The notes beneath the pieces were generated by a model. That model saw only the letters and a list, made by a program, of their open reading frames with translations, was not told the origin of the DNA and made no database searches. DNA of 64,000 bases from Variovorax brevis (GTDB lineage: Bacteria > Pseudomonadota > Gammaproteobacteria > Burkholderiales > Burkholderiaceae_C), in the NCBI RefSeq assembly GCF_030317105.1, contig NZ_JASZYG010000001.1, positions 806,001 through 870,000 of the forward strand, written 5' to 3'. Every line of letters begins with the position of its first letter. The first letter of the stretch is position 1. Shown one piece after another: positions 17,452 to 26,201 of this stretch. The position numbers and the translations under genes are program-made.

Positions 17452-18423
17452 ATGAACAAGCGCACCTGCATCGGCATCGCCGCACTCACCCTGAGCGCGC
17501 TGGCGGCCGCACAGGCCTACCCTGCCAAGCCGATCACCTTCGTCGTGCCCTCCGTCGCAGGCGGCGGCGTGGACATCCTTGCCCGCACCCTTGCCGACGA
17601 GATGAGCAAGCGCATGGGCCAGCCCATCGTCATCGACAACAAGCCGGGCGCTGCGGGCATGCTGGGCGTGCAGGGCGTGGCGCGCGCCAATGCCGACGGC
17701 TACACCGTGGCGGTGACGCTCTCGGCGCCGCTGCTCACCGCCCCCTACCTGTTCACCAACGTGCCGTACAACGTGCGCCGCGACCTGGCCTTCATCACGC
17801 AGCTGTGCACCGGCCAACTCGTGCTGGCGGTGAACGCGGACACGGTGCCCGCAAAGAACATGAACGAGTTCATTGCATGGTCCGAAAAGAACAAGGGCCA
17901 TGTGAGCTATGGCTCCTTCGGCATCGGCACCGCAGGCCACCTGATGAGCGCCTACCTCAGCGAATCGCGCAAGCTGGATATGGTGCACGCCGCGTACAAG
18001 GGCGAAGCGCCGATGATCCAGGACCTCGTTGGCGGGCAACTCGCCTGGGGCATCGCCTCGGTCGGTTCGCTCGCGCCGCACATCGCCAAGGGACGCGTGC
18101 GCGCGCTGGCCGTTCTCGGCGACAAGCGCCCTGCTGACCTGCCCAATGTGCCGACCATGGCGGAATCCGGCTTTCCCGACCCCGAGTTCAAGCCCATGGG
18201 CTGGGTCGCGATGATGGCGCCCGCCAACACGCCGGCCCCGATCCTCGAACGCCTCGAAGCCGAGGCGCGCGCCGCCGTGCAGACGCCGGCCATGAAGGCG
18301 CGCTTCCAGGCCTTCGGCATGGAAGCCATGGGCACCAGCAGCGCCGAGTTCCGCAAGGACTTCGACGCCGCGGCGCCGGTGGTCGAACGCCTCATCAGGA
18401 TCTCCGGCGCAAAGGCTGAATGA
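17452..18423 (+). CDS. Bug/TctC-family periplasmic binding protein
   Basis: This 323-residue protein has a short signal peptide (CIGIAALTLSALAAAQA) and the Bug signature YPAKPITFVVPSVAGGGVD, VIDNKPGAAGMLG and LPNVPTMAESGFPDP. GAGACAGAGAA precedes the ATG. Its TGA is one base from the start of the alkyl sulfatase, so the two are almost certainly co-translated. As elsewhere in the window it has no TctA/TctB partner. Operon position suggests capture of the sulfated substrate or of a carboxylate formed from it. Confidence 0.94.
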   Translation: MNKRTCIGIAALTLSALAAAQAYPAKPITFVVPSVAGGGVDILARTLADEMSKRMGQPIVIDNKPGAAGMLGVQGVARANADGYTVAVTLSAPLLTAPYLFTNVPYNVRRDLAFITQLCTGQLVLAVNADTVPAKNMNEFIAWSEKNKGHVSYGSFGIGTAGHLMSAYLSESRKLDMVHAAYKGEAPMIQDLVGGQLAWGIASVGSLAPHIAKGRVRALAVLGDKRPADLPNVPTMAESGFPDPEFKPMGWVAMMAPANTPAPILERLEAEARAAVQTPAMKARFQAFGMEAMGTSSAEFRKDFDAAAPVVERLIRISGAKAE

Positions 18424-18424
18424 C

Positions 18425-20305
18425 ATGAACGCCATCGACAAGCAGATGCTCGCGGCCGCCGAACCCGCAACGGCCGACAGCCAGTTCGAGGCCGCCCGCC
18501 GCGGCTTCATCGCCACCATTCCCGATGCGGAGATCCGCAGTGCCAAGGGCCACCTCGTGTGGAGCATGGCCGACTACGCCTTCCTGGACGACGCACAACC
18601 GGCGCCGACGGTGCACCCGGATCTCTGGCGACATGCGCAGCTGAATGCCATCCACGGCCTCTTCAAGGTCACCGAGCGCGTGTACCAGGTGCGCGGCTTC
18701 GACGTGGCGAACATCAGCTTCATCGAAGGCGACACGGGCGTGATCGTCATCGACCCGCTCACGGTGACCGAGACCGCTGCCGCAGCACTCAAGCTCTACC
18801 GCGAGCACCGCGGCAATCGCCCCGTGACGGGGATGATCTACACCCACAGCCATGCCGACCATTTCGGCGGCGCACGCGGTGCGATCGACGAGCAGGACGC
18901 CATCGCGCGCCGCGTGCCCATCGTCGCGCCCAAGGGCTTCATGTGGCATGCGGTGTCGGAGAACATCATCGCTGGCAATGCGATGGGTCGCCGAGCGATG
19001 TTCCAGTTCGGCGCGACGCTGCCGAAGAACTCCTGCGGCCATGTCGACTGCGGCATGGGCAAGGCCATCCCCATCGGCACGCAGACGCTGATGCCGCCCA
19101 CGATGAGCATCGAGCAGGACACCGAGACGCACGTCATCGACGGCGTGAAGATCATCTTCCACCTGGCGCTGGAGAGCGAGGCGCCGTCAGAGATGTTCAT
19201 GCACTTCCCTGACCTGCGCGCGCTCAACACGGCCGAGATCGGCGTGCAGTCGCTGCATAACCTCTGCCCCCTGCGCGGCGCCCAAGTGCGCGACGCGCGC
19301 CTGTGGTCGCGTTATCTCGACGAAGCGCTCGACCGCTATGCGCCGACCGCCGACGTCGTGTTCGCGCAGCACAACTGGCCGACCTGGGGCAACGAGACCA
19401 TCCGCACCTACCTGCGCCAGCAGCGCGACCTCTACAAGCACCTGCACGACCAGACCGTGCGACTGATGAACCGCGGCCTCACCGGCATCGAGGTGGCCGA
19501 GGCGCTGAAGCTGCCCGAATCGCTGGCGCAGCCTTGGGCCAACCACGGCTTCTACGGGACCATCTCGCACAACGTGAAGTCGATCGTGCAGTACTACCTC
19601 GGCTGGTACGACGGCAACCCCGCGCACCTGAACGCGCTGCCGCCCGAGCAGTCGGCGCCTCGTTTTGTCGAATACATGGGCGGTGCCGATGCCGTGCTCG
19701 ACAAGGCCCGCCGCGACTTCGCGAAAGGCGACTACCGCTGGGTGGCGGAGATCACCAACCACCTCGTGTTCGCGGACCCGAAGAACACGCAAGCCCGCGA
19801 ACTCTGCGCCGACGCGCTGGAGCAACTCGGCTTTGCGACCGAGTCGGCCACCTGGCGCAATGCCTACCTGCTCGGCGCACAAGAGTTGCGCAAGGGCGTG
19901 CCCAACATCCGCCGCCGCAACATCAGCCGCGACATGGTCTCGGCCCTGCCGCTGGAAATGCTGCTGGACTACTTCGCCGTGCGACTGGATGCGCAGCAGG
20001 CCGAGGGCCTGCAGATGTCCATCGAGTGGCACAACCCCGACCTGTCCGAGCGGTGGTCCATGCGACTGGAAAACGCCACGCTGAGCTACCTGCCCGGCGC
20101 CGCACGCACTCCGCCGACTGCACGCGTGACGCTCGGCCGCGCGGCGCTGGCCGCCTTGCAGATGGACCCTGCCGGCCTGCCCGCCGCCTTTGAGCGTCTG
20201 CACGGCGAAGGCGTCATCAGTGTCGAAGGCGACGCATCGGCCGTGCATCGACTGCTGGGCATGCTGGAAGACTTTCCGGTCATGTTCAACGTCGTCGAGC
20301 CTTGA
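18425..20305 (+). CDS. Alkyl sulfatase, metallo-beta-lactamase fold (SdsA1/YjcS type)
   Basis: This 626-residue enzyme hydrolyses alkyl sulfate esters to alcohol and sulfate. The binuclear zinc motif is intact: THSHADHFGG with H141, H143, D145 and H146. Later come the acidic and histidine ligands in ESEAPSEMF, TAEIGVQSLHNLCPLRGAQ and FAQHNWPTWGN. A central dimerisation region (about 400-510: MNRGLTGIEVAEALKLP, NVKSIVQYYLGWYDGNP) and a C-terminal SCP2-like lipid-binding domain (about 515-626) follow, as in SdsA1. No secretion signal is seen, so cytoplasmic action is likely unless exported by another route. The gene is followed by an aldehyde and an alcohol dehydrogenase that could oxidise the freed alcohol. 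Confidence 0.94.
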   Translation: MNAIDKQMLAAAEPATADSQFEAARRGFIATIPDAEIRSAKGHLVWSMADYAFLDDAQPAPTVHPDLWRHAQLNAIHGLFKVTERVYQVRGFDVANISFIEGDTGVIVIDPLTVTETAAAALKLYREHRGNRPVTGMIYTHSHADHFGGARGAIDEQDAIARRVPIVAPKGFMWHAVSENIIAGNAMGRRAMFQFGATLPKNSCGHVDCGMGKAIPIGTQTLMPPTMSIEQDTETHVIDGVKIIFHLALESEAPSEMFMHFPDLRALNTAEIGVQSLHNLCPLRGAQVRDARLWSRYLDEALDRYAPTADVVFAQHNWPTWGNETIRTYLRQQRDLYKHLHDQTVRLMNRGLTGIEVAEALKLPESLAQPWANHGFYGTISHNVKSIVQYYLGWYDGNPAHLNALPPEQSAPRFVEYMGGADAVLDKARRDFAKGDYRWVAEITNHLVFADPKNTQARELCADALEQLGFATESATWRNAYLLGAQELRKGVPNIRRRNISRDMVSALPLEMLLDYFAVRLDAQQAEGLQMSIEWHNPDLSERWSMRLENATLSYLPGAARTPPTARVTLGRAALAALQMDPAGLPAAFERLHGEGVISVEGDASAVHRLLGMLEDFPVMFNVVEP

Positions 20306-20550
20306 TGCGCCGGGACTGAATCGCTGCCATTGACCCCAGCCGGCCGCGCCTGCCGCGGCTGCTCCTGCGCCGAAGTGACCGGATTGCGATAGCTTGCACA
20401 GCCTCCTGGTCGCCAGTCAGCCACTTCACCCGAGCCACTTCACCAGTCGCGCATGAGACACGGCGTTGCGAATTCCCGGCGCCACCCGTATCGGGTGGAG
20501 GCGGACCGCAAGCGGCGCCGGATCATGCCCTGCACTTTGATCAAGCCCTC
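20306..20550. promoter_or_regulatory. Leader between alkyl sulfatase and aldehyde dehydrogenase, with repeats
   Basis: This 245-base gap lies inside an otherwise tight gene series. It contains a 12-base direct repeat, AGCCACTTCACC at 20419-20430 and 20433-20444. Downstream is a perfect hairpin, CCACCCG/CGGGTGG at 20482-20488 and 20492-20498, with a 3-base loop. The repeats could bind a regulator and the hairpin could attenuate. A separate promoter for the two dehydrogenases is plausible, but I see no strong -35/-10 pair. Confidence 0.4.
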
Positions 20551-21981
20551 ATGACCACACCTCACCCTGCCCTGCGCGGCTTGCCGCCCTTTCGTCTTCT
20601 TTCCAACGGCCAACTGATCGACGCGCCAACGACCTTCGACGTGATCGACCCCGCGACCGAGGCCGTTGTCGCCCAGGCGCCCGCCTGCTCCGCCGATCTG
20701 CTCGACGCCACCGTGAACGCCGCGCAAGCCGCATTCCCGGCCTGGAAGGCAACACCCGTCGAACAGCGCCGCGAAAAGCTCGAAGCCCTCGCGCAATGCC
20801 TGAAGGACAACGCGGATTCGCTGGCGATGCTGCTCACGGCCGAACAGGGCCGGCCGCTCGCGCTGGCACGCCAGGAGATCCTCGGCTGCATCCACTGGTG
20901 CCGCACCGTCGCGAAGATGGAGTTGCCGACCACCGAGCGCACTGACAAGGCCGGCATCACCTGGAGCACGCGGCGCGTGCCGCTGGGCGTCGTCGCCGCG
21001 ATTACGCCCTGGAACTTCCCGCTCACCATGGCCGTGTGGAAGCTGGCGCCGGCCCTGCTCGCGGGCAACACCGTGATCGTCAAGCCCTCGCCTTTCACGC
21101 CGCTGGCCACCTTGCGCCTGGGTGAACTGGCCGTGGGCATCTTCCCGGCCGGCGTGCTCAACGTGCTCTCGGGCACCGACGAACTCGGTCCACAGCTCAC
21201 CGCGCATCCGGGCATTGCCAAGGTGGCGTTCACCGGATCGACCGCCACCGGCCGCCGCGTGATGGCTTCCGCTGCGCCGACGCTCAAGCACCTGACGCTG
21301 GAGTTGGGCGGCAACGACGCAGCCATCGTCATGCCCGACGTCGACGTGGCCAAGGTGGCCAAGCGCCTGTTCATGGGCGCCTTTCTCAACTCGGGACAGG
21401 TCTGCGTCGCGGCCAAGCGCATCTATGTGCACGACGCGATCTATGACGAGTTCGCCAGGGTGTTCGCAGCGGCGGCCGAAGCCGCCCCCGTCGGCAACGG
21501 CCTCGACGAGCGCACGGTGCTCGGCCCGGTTCAGAACAAGCTGCAGTTCGAGCGCGTGAAAGACCTGATCGCCGCCACGCGTGCCGCCGGCCATCGTTTC
21601 CTGACGGGCGGCACCTTGCCCGAGGGCCCGGGCTACTTCATTCGCCCCGCGGTGGTGGACAACCCGCCGGACGACGCACGCGTCGTCGTGGAAGAGCCCT
21701 TCGGCCCCATCGTGCCGCTGCTGCGCTTCAGCGACACGGACGAAGTCATCGCGCGCGCCAATGCCACCGACTTTGGCCTGGGCGCCTCCGTGTGGTCTTC
21801 CGACCTGGATCAAGCGAAATCCATCGGCGCACAGCTGGAGGTCGGCACGGTGTGGATTAACAGCGTACAACTGCTGGATCCGTTGACGCCATTCTCAGGA
21901 CGCAAGCAGTCCGGCCTGGGCATCGAGAACGGCCCGGAGGGCTTGCTTGAATTCACCGCCATCCAGACCCTGGTGGCCTGA
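20551..21981 (+). CDS. NAD-dependent aldehyde dehydrogenase
   Basis: This 476-residue protein has the complete catalytic set: N155 in PWNF, E251 in LTLELGGNDAAIV and C285 in LNSGQVCVAAKR. TPFSGRKQSGLGIENGPEG stands near the C-terminus. The LELGGND form marks the betaine-aldehyde/medium-chain branch rather than the semialdehyde branch seen at 8525. Between an alkyl sulfatase and an alcohol dehydrogenase, it most likely oxidises the aldehyde made from a released alcohol to the carboxylic acid. The ribosome site before the ATG at 20551 is weak. Confidence 0.93.
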   Translation: MTTPHPALRGLPPFRLLSNGQLIDAPTTFDVIDPATEAVVAQAPACSADLLDATVNAAQAAFPAWKATPVEQRREKLEALAQCLKDNADSLAMLLTAEQGRPLALARQEILGCIHWCRTVAKMELPTTERTDKAGITWSTRRVPLGVVAAITPWNFPLTMAVWKLAPALLAGNTVIVKPSPFTPLATLRLGELAVGIFPAGVLNVLSGTDELGPQLTAHPGIAKVAFTGSTATGRRVMASAAPTLKHLTLELGGNDAAIVMPDVDVAKVAKRLFMGAFLNSGQVCVAAKRIYVHDAIYDEFARVFAAAAEAAPVGNGLDERTVLGPVQNKLQFERVKDLIAATRAAGHRFLTGGTLPEGPGYFIRPAVVDNPPDDARVVVEEPFGPIVPLLRFSDTDEVIARANATDFGLGASVWSSDLDQAKSIGAQLEVGTVWINSVQLLDPLTPFSGRKQSGLGIENGPEGLLEFTAIQTLVA

Positions 21982-22017
21982 CCCGATTCATCTGATTCAC
22001 ACATCGAGACTCACAAC

Positions 22018-23127
22018 ATGCAAATGCGATCCAAGGCCGTGGTGTTCCGCGGCGAGAACCTCACCGTTCACGTCGAGGACATCCTGGTCGACCCACCCGG
22101 CCCCGGCGAGGTGATGATCAAGATGGCCGCCTGCGGCGTCTGCCACAGCGACCTGTCGGTGACCAACGGCACCCTGCCCCTGCCGGCGCCCATCGTCCTC
22201 GGCCACGAGGGCGCGGGCGTCATTCACCAGGTCGGTCCGGGCGTGACCGGCCTGAAGGTTGGCGACCACGTCATCAGCAGCTTCGTCCACACCTGCGGCA
22301 AGTGCCGCTACTGCGTCGCCGGCCGCGCCAACCTGTGCGAAGGCGGCAGGACCGCGCCGGGCACCCTCTTCGGCGGCCATCGCCGCACCACGGATGCCAA
22401 GGGTGAAGCGCTCAACGTCATGGCCGCTTGCGGCGTGATGGCCGAGTACGCCACGCTGCACGAAAACAGCGTGGTCAAGATCGTGGACGACGCCCCGCTC
22501 GACCGCTGCGCCCTCATCGGCTGCGGCGTGATGACGGGTTGGGGCGCGGCCTGCAACACGGCCAAGGTCGAGCCGGGTTCGATCTGCGTGGTCTTCGGCG
22601 CCGGCGGCGTGGGCCTGAGCACCATCCAGGGCTGCCAGAACGCGGGCGCCACGATGATCGTGGCGGTCGACATGCTGGCCAGCAAGCTCGAGATGGCGAA
22701 GACCTTCGGCGCGACGCACGTCGTCGATGCATCGAAGTCGGAAAACCTGCTGAAGGAATTGCGCAAGCTGACGGGCGGCGGCGCTGACTATGCCTTCGAA
22801 TGCGTGGGCTACGGCGAGATCGTCGCGCAGGCCTATGCGTGCCTTCGCAACGGCGGAACGGCCGTGGCCGTGGGCCTCGCGTCGCCGAGCGACACGACCA
22901 CCTTGCGCACTGCCAGCTTTGCGTTTGAAGAAAAGACGCTCAAGGGCAGCTTCTACGGCTCGACCCGCCCGCGCATCGACTTTCCGCGGCTCGTGGCGCT
23001 GTACCAGGCCGGCAAGCTCAAGCTGGACGAACTCATCACGAAACGCTATCGCATCGAGGAAGCGCCGCAGGCCTTCGATGACTTGGCGAAGGGACGCAAT
23101 GCGCGTGGCGTCATCGTGTTTGACTGA
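22018..23127 (+). CDS. Zinc-dependent alcohol dehydrogenase
   Basis: This 369-residue medium-chain dehydrogenase has catalytic zinc ligands C42 (ACGVCHSD) and H63/E64 (LGHEGAG), and structural zinc cysteines C93, C96, C99 and C107 (CGKCRYC...LC). A Rossmann segment VVFGAGGVGLSTIQG follows. The pattern resembles class III/NDMA-type enzymes of actinobacteria and proteobacteria that oxidise primary alcohols. It is last in the sulfatase operon, 36 bases after the aldehyde dehydrogenase. The proposed order is sulfate ester, alcohol (18425), aldehyde (this enzyme), acid (20551). It converges with the next operon, 9 bases away, with no clear terminator between. Confidence 0.94.
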   Translation: MQMRSKAVVFRGENLTVHVEDILVDPPGPGEVMIKMAACGVCHSDLSVTNGTLPLPAPIVLGHEGAGVIHQVGPGVTGLKVGDHVISSFVHTCGKCRYCVAGRANLCEGGRTAPGTLFGGHRRTTDAKGEALNVMAACGVMAEYATLHENSVVKIVDDAPLDRCALIGCGVMTGWGAACNTAKVEPGSICVVFGAGGVGLSTIQGCQNAGATMIVAVDMLASKLEMAKTFGATHVVDASKSENLLKELRKLTGGGADYAFECVGYGEIVAQAYACLRNGGTAVAVGLASPSDTTTLRTASFAFEEKTLKGSFYGSTRPRIDFPRLVALYQAGKLKLDELITKRYRIEEAPQAFDDLAKGRNARGVIVFD

Positions 23128-23136
23128 AACAAGGGT

Positions 23137-24789
23137 TCATCCCGGCCGGGGACGCGCGGGCGCCGGTCGGGCCGCATGACTGGCTGACTCCTCCGCGCCG
23201 TCGAAGGCCTCCAGCAGCAAGGGCGTCAGCGCGTGCATGCCCATCGTCGAGGGCGTTCGCGGCTCCAGCCCCGGCACGAAGCCCATCGCCTCGAAGCGCC
23301 GAAGCAAGCCCGCGTCGGCGCTGATGATGTGCACCGGCACATCCCACGAGGCGTTGGCGCCGCTCACGCTCGCCATCGGCTGATGGTCGCCGATCACGAT
23401 GGTGACGAGCCCGGGCGGCGCCAGCCCCGACAGGTAGCTGCCCAGCCACTGGAAGGTGTAGCCCAGGGCCTCGACGTAGGCGGGCACGGGCTGAGTCCAG
23501 GAGGCCGGTGAATCCAGCGCCTGCGCCCGTTCGGCCGGCGAGTAGGCGTCGGCGCGCGTGAGGCGCTCCCAGTCGGACACGAAGGGCGCGATCGGCCTGA
23601 AGGGCGCATGGCTCGTGAGCGTCGGAAACACGATGAATCGCGGCGCGCGCTGGCCCAAAGGCGCTGCCAGTTCCTGTGCGTGCAGCAGGGCCATCGAAGC
23701 CTGATCCGGAATGCGCCAGTAGCCGAATTCCAGTCCCGGATAGCCGATGCCCGATGCATCGGCGTAACGGTCGAAGCCGTAGAAGCGGCCTTCGGGCCAA
23801 GGCCGCTGCAGGCCGGGCATCCAGTTCACCGTGCGCCATCCCCGCGCGTGGAATGAGCGCACCAGCGTGGCCCGGTCGCTGGACAACAGCAACTCGTAGG
23901 CGTCCGGGTCTTGCGTGTCTACACCACTCAGCAACGCGGCATGCGCGAGCCACGACGCGCCGCCGAAAGTGGGCGAGCGCACCCGCGCCGACACCACCTG
24001 CCGCCCACCTTGCGCCAAGGCACGCAACAGTTGCGCGCGCTGCGGCGCGAGCGCTGCCGCCTGTTGCGGATCGTCCAGCGAGGTCACGCCATAGGACTCG
24101 GCAAAGATCAGCAGCACGTCGACGCCGCGCACGCCCGCGAGCGAGTGGCCGTCAAAGTCAGGGCTGGGAGACAGATGCGAGGCCGCCACGCCCGGCAGCA
24201 CGCGGCCCGCGACGATCTCGACCTGGCGCGCGATGGCGGGCGCCACGGGTATCGACATGAACCAGCGCGTGTCCCGCCCACCGATGCCGTGCGCAACGAA
24301 GCTGGCGAACATCAACAGCCCCACCACCCCGATGGCCGGACGCGCCGCGGGCCATGCGAGCCCACGCGCCACCACACGCCAGCAGCGCAAAGCCAAGGCA
24401 TAGAGCAATGCCGGCAACGCCAGCGCAGCCACTGCAGCCAGGCCCAGTTGCCAGGCCGGCAGTTCCCCCATGCGCAGCACTTCCAGCACGTGGCGGCCGT
24501 CCCAGTACACGTTGACCGGACGGCCGAACACCGCCGCGACCGTCACGTCGAGGTAGCGCGCAACGATCCAGAGGGCCGTGACCGCCGCCAGCCACCGCAG
24601 CGCACGTAGGTCGGGCTGGCCGCGCCACGCCACCCAGGCCGCCAGCGCCGTCACCGCCATGGCCAGCTCGAAGGACAGGCGCCAGCCCGGCTGCGGCCAC
24701 AGCGTGGGCCAGAGGTTCTCGATGGTGAGCAGCGCGTTCAGCACCGCCAGGGCAAGCCCCATCCGGAGCGCCCATCCGGCGGCCTTCAT
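23137..24789 (-). CDS. Membrane-anchored sulfatase/phosphotransferase-like protein (alkaline phosphatase superfamily)
   Basis: This protein is 550 residues. The first 170 hold about four to five membrane segments (GWALRMGLALAVLNALL, LALPALLYALALRC, AIGVVGLLMFASFVAHG), followed by a periplasmic catalytic domain. Metal and nucleophile regions of the superfamily are visible: VLLIFAESYGVTSL, SPTFGGASWLAHAALLSG and VIGDHQPMASVS. The architecture is that of lipoteichoic-acid-synthase and phosphoethanolamine-transferase relatives, which act on lipid head groups or glycans. The ATG overlaps the YceI stop by 4 bases (ATGA), so the two are translationally coupled. With the CDP-alcohol phosphotransferase two genes upstream, a head-group transfer or removal step is a sensible guess. 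Confidence 0.85.
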   Translation of the reverse strand: MKAAGWALRMGLALAVLNALLTIENLWPTLWPQPGWRLSFELAMAVTALAAWVAWRGQPDLRALRWLAAVTALWIVARYLDVTVAAVFGRPVNVYWDGRHVLEVLRMGELPAWQLGLAAVAALALPALLYALALRCWRVVARGLAWPAARPAIGVVGLLMFASFVAHGIGGRDTRWFMSIPVAPAIARQVEIVAGRVLPGVAASHLSPSPDFDGHSLAGVRGVDVLLIFAESYGVTSLDDPQQAAALAPQRAQLLRALAQGGRQVVSARVRSPTFGGASWLAHAALLSGVDTQDPDAYELLLSSDRATLVRSFHARGWRTVNWMPGLQRPWPEGRFYGFDRYADASGIGYPGLEFGYWRIPDQASMALLHAQELAAPLGQRAPRFIVFPTLTSHAPFRPIAPFVSDWERLTRADAYSPAERAQALDSPASWTQPVPAYVEALGYTFQWLGSYLSGLAPPGLVTIVIGDHQPMASVSGANASWDVPVHIISADAGLLRRFEAMGFVPGLEPRTPSTMGMHALTPLLLEAFDGAEESASHAARPAPARPRPG

Positions 24790-25385
24790 TGACGCTTGGC
24801 CTCGAACTCGATGATGAGCGGCACTTCGTCGCCGACCCAACCGTTGTCGACGCCGTATTTCATGCCATAGCTGCTGCGCTTGAAGCTGCCGCGCGCCGAG
24901 ACGCCCATCACGTAGCTGTTGTCCAGGGGCGACTTGCCGCTCTTGTTCCAGGTGGCGGTCAGCGTCAGCGGCTGCGAGCGGCCCAGCAGCTCCAACTGCC
25001 CGGCGATCTCGAAGTTGCGCTCGGCCGTGCGCTTGGCGCCGGCTGCGGTGAACACCATGCGGGGAAACTCGGCCGTGTTGAGAAAGTCCGCGCTCTTGAG
25101 GTGCTGGTCGCGCTTGGCCTGATTGCTGAAGACGCTTTGCGTGTCGACCTCGATGCGCACGTTGCTGAGCGCACCGGTGCCCTCGTCGAAGGAGAAGCTG
25201 CCTCGCGCCGCGCGGAACATGCCCAGCACCTTCGCGTAGCCCAGGTGCTCGACCAGGAAGCCGATCGTGATGTGATCCGGGTCAAGCTCGTAGCGCGCCA
25301 CCTGCGCTTGGGCCGACGCGGCCGCCAGCAACATCGAAGCGGACACCAACACGACGCGTGACACGCGGGCCAGGGATGTTTTCAT
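24786..25385 (-). CDS. YceI-family periplasmic lipid-binding protein
   Basis: This 199-residue protein has a signal peptide (RVVLVSASMLLAAASAQA) and a lipocalin-like YceI domain: ARYELDPDHITIGFLVEHLG, GSFSFDEGTGALSNVRIEVD and LKSADFLNTAEFPRMVF. YceI proteins bind polyisoprenoid or amphipathic molecules in the periplasm. Its ATG overlaps the stop of the CDP-alcohol phosphotransferase, and its stop overlaps the sulfatase-like start, making a tightly coupled three-gene unit. A lipid carrier between the two membrane enzymes would fit. Confidence 0.92.
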   Translation of the reverse strand: MKTSLARVSRVVLVSASMLLAAASAQAQVARYELDPDHITIGFLVEHLGYAKVLGMFRAARGSFSFDEGTGALSNVRIEVDTQSVFSNQAKRDQHLKSADFLNTAEFPRMVFTAAGAKRTAERNFEIAGQLELLGRSQPLTLTATWNKSGKSPLDNSYVMGVSARGSFKRSSYGMKYGVDNGWVGDEVPLIIEFEAKRQ

Positions 25386-26173
25386 TTTTCGGGCTCTCCA
25401 GGAAGGTGGCGATGGCGTCGCAGCCAGGCGACGTCGATGGCGAACGAGGCGGTCAGCACGGAAAGGCTCACGGCCGCAAGTGCCTCGCTCCACGCCGTAT
25501 CGATGATCGGGCCCAGGCACACGATCAGGCAAGTGATCTGGGCCACGCACACGGCCTTGCGTCGCTGGCTCGGCGGCAGCGGACGCGCCATCCAGCGCCA
25601 CCGCCATGCGGCGCCCACGAAGGCATAGCGCATGAGTCCCGCCGCGACCACCCACGCGCCCGCCTTGTCGAAATGCAGCACCAGCAGGCACAGCACCAGC
25701 ACGAGCAGTGCGTCGCTTTCCATGTCGAAGCGGGCGCCGAACTCGCTCGCCAGTCCGCTGGCGCGTGCCAGCGGGCCATCGAGCGCGTCGAGCAGCGCGG
25801 CCGTGGTGGCCACGACGATGGCAGCCCACGCCGTCGTGACGGGATCGACCAGTGGTTCGCCGACCTCGGCCGCCAGCAGCGCGATCAGGCCGAGCCGCCC
25901 CAGCGTCACGCGGTTGGCCGCGCCAAAGCGGGCGTGCGGCGCATGCCGGTGCAGTTCCCGCAGCATGAAGCCACAGGCCGCTGCGAACACGATGACCGCC
26001 TTGGCGACGAACCACGCGGTGGGCGGACCCAGCGCGCTGGCGCAGCAGGCCAGCGCCACCAGCAGCAGCAGGCAGAGCGACGCATCGCGCCTGGCGTCGC
26101 GCCGCAATGCCGGCAGATGCGTCGCGCCGCAGGGGTGGCCATCGGTCGCCGGGGCAGCAGGTCGAGCAAGCAT
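25382..26173 (-). CDS. CDP-alcohol phosphatidyltransferase family membrane enzyme
   Basis: This protein is 263 residues and polytopic. The complete family motif is present, with D129, D132, G133, A136, R137, G146, D150 and D154 at exact spacing (DALDGPLAR...GARFDMESD). These enzymes use CDP-activated alcohols to make phospholipids or inositol-phosphate-type products. The N-terminal 75 residues carry two extra hydrophobic segments (CLLLLVALACCASALG, AKAVIVFAAACGFML) ahead of the core. The start could be ATG at 26173 or, 16 codons earlier, ATG at 26221, which would overlap the divergent gene's start. It leads the minus-strand arm of the bidirectional cluster. Confidence 0.88.
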   Translation of the reverse strand: MLARPAAPATDGHPCGATHLPALRRDARRDASLCLLLLVALACCASALGPPTAWFVAKAVIVFAAACGFMLRELHRHAPHARFGAANRVTLGRLGLIALLAAEVGEPLVDPVTTAWAAIVVATTAALLDALDGPLARASGLASEFGARFDMESDALLVLVLCLLVLHFDKAGAWVVAAGLMRYAFVGAAWRWRWMARPLPPSQRRKAVCVAQITCLIVCLGPIIDTAWSEALAAVSLSVLTASFAIDVAWLRRHRHLPGEPEK

Positions 26174-26201
26174 CGCCTTAAGATCCCTTGCCAGTGGTTT
26201 G
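26174..26201. promoter_or_regulatory. Very short bidirectional start region of the pterin-like cluster
   Basis: The minus-strand arm starts at 26173 (or 26221) and the plus-strand arm at 26202 (or 26220). That leaves 28 to 46 bases at most, or even overlapping starts. Core promoters must therefore lie partly within the opposite coding regions. Such closeness implies both arms are expressed together. Confidence 0.4.

Noticed and set aside
16123..18567. Very long minus-strand open frame of over 800 codons opposite the two binding-protein genes
   Set aside because: It mirrors the codon pattern of the LivK-type and Bug genes, has histidine/arginine/glycine-rich composition and no motif. It is an antisense shadow in GC-rich DNA.
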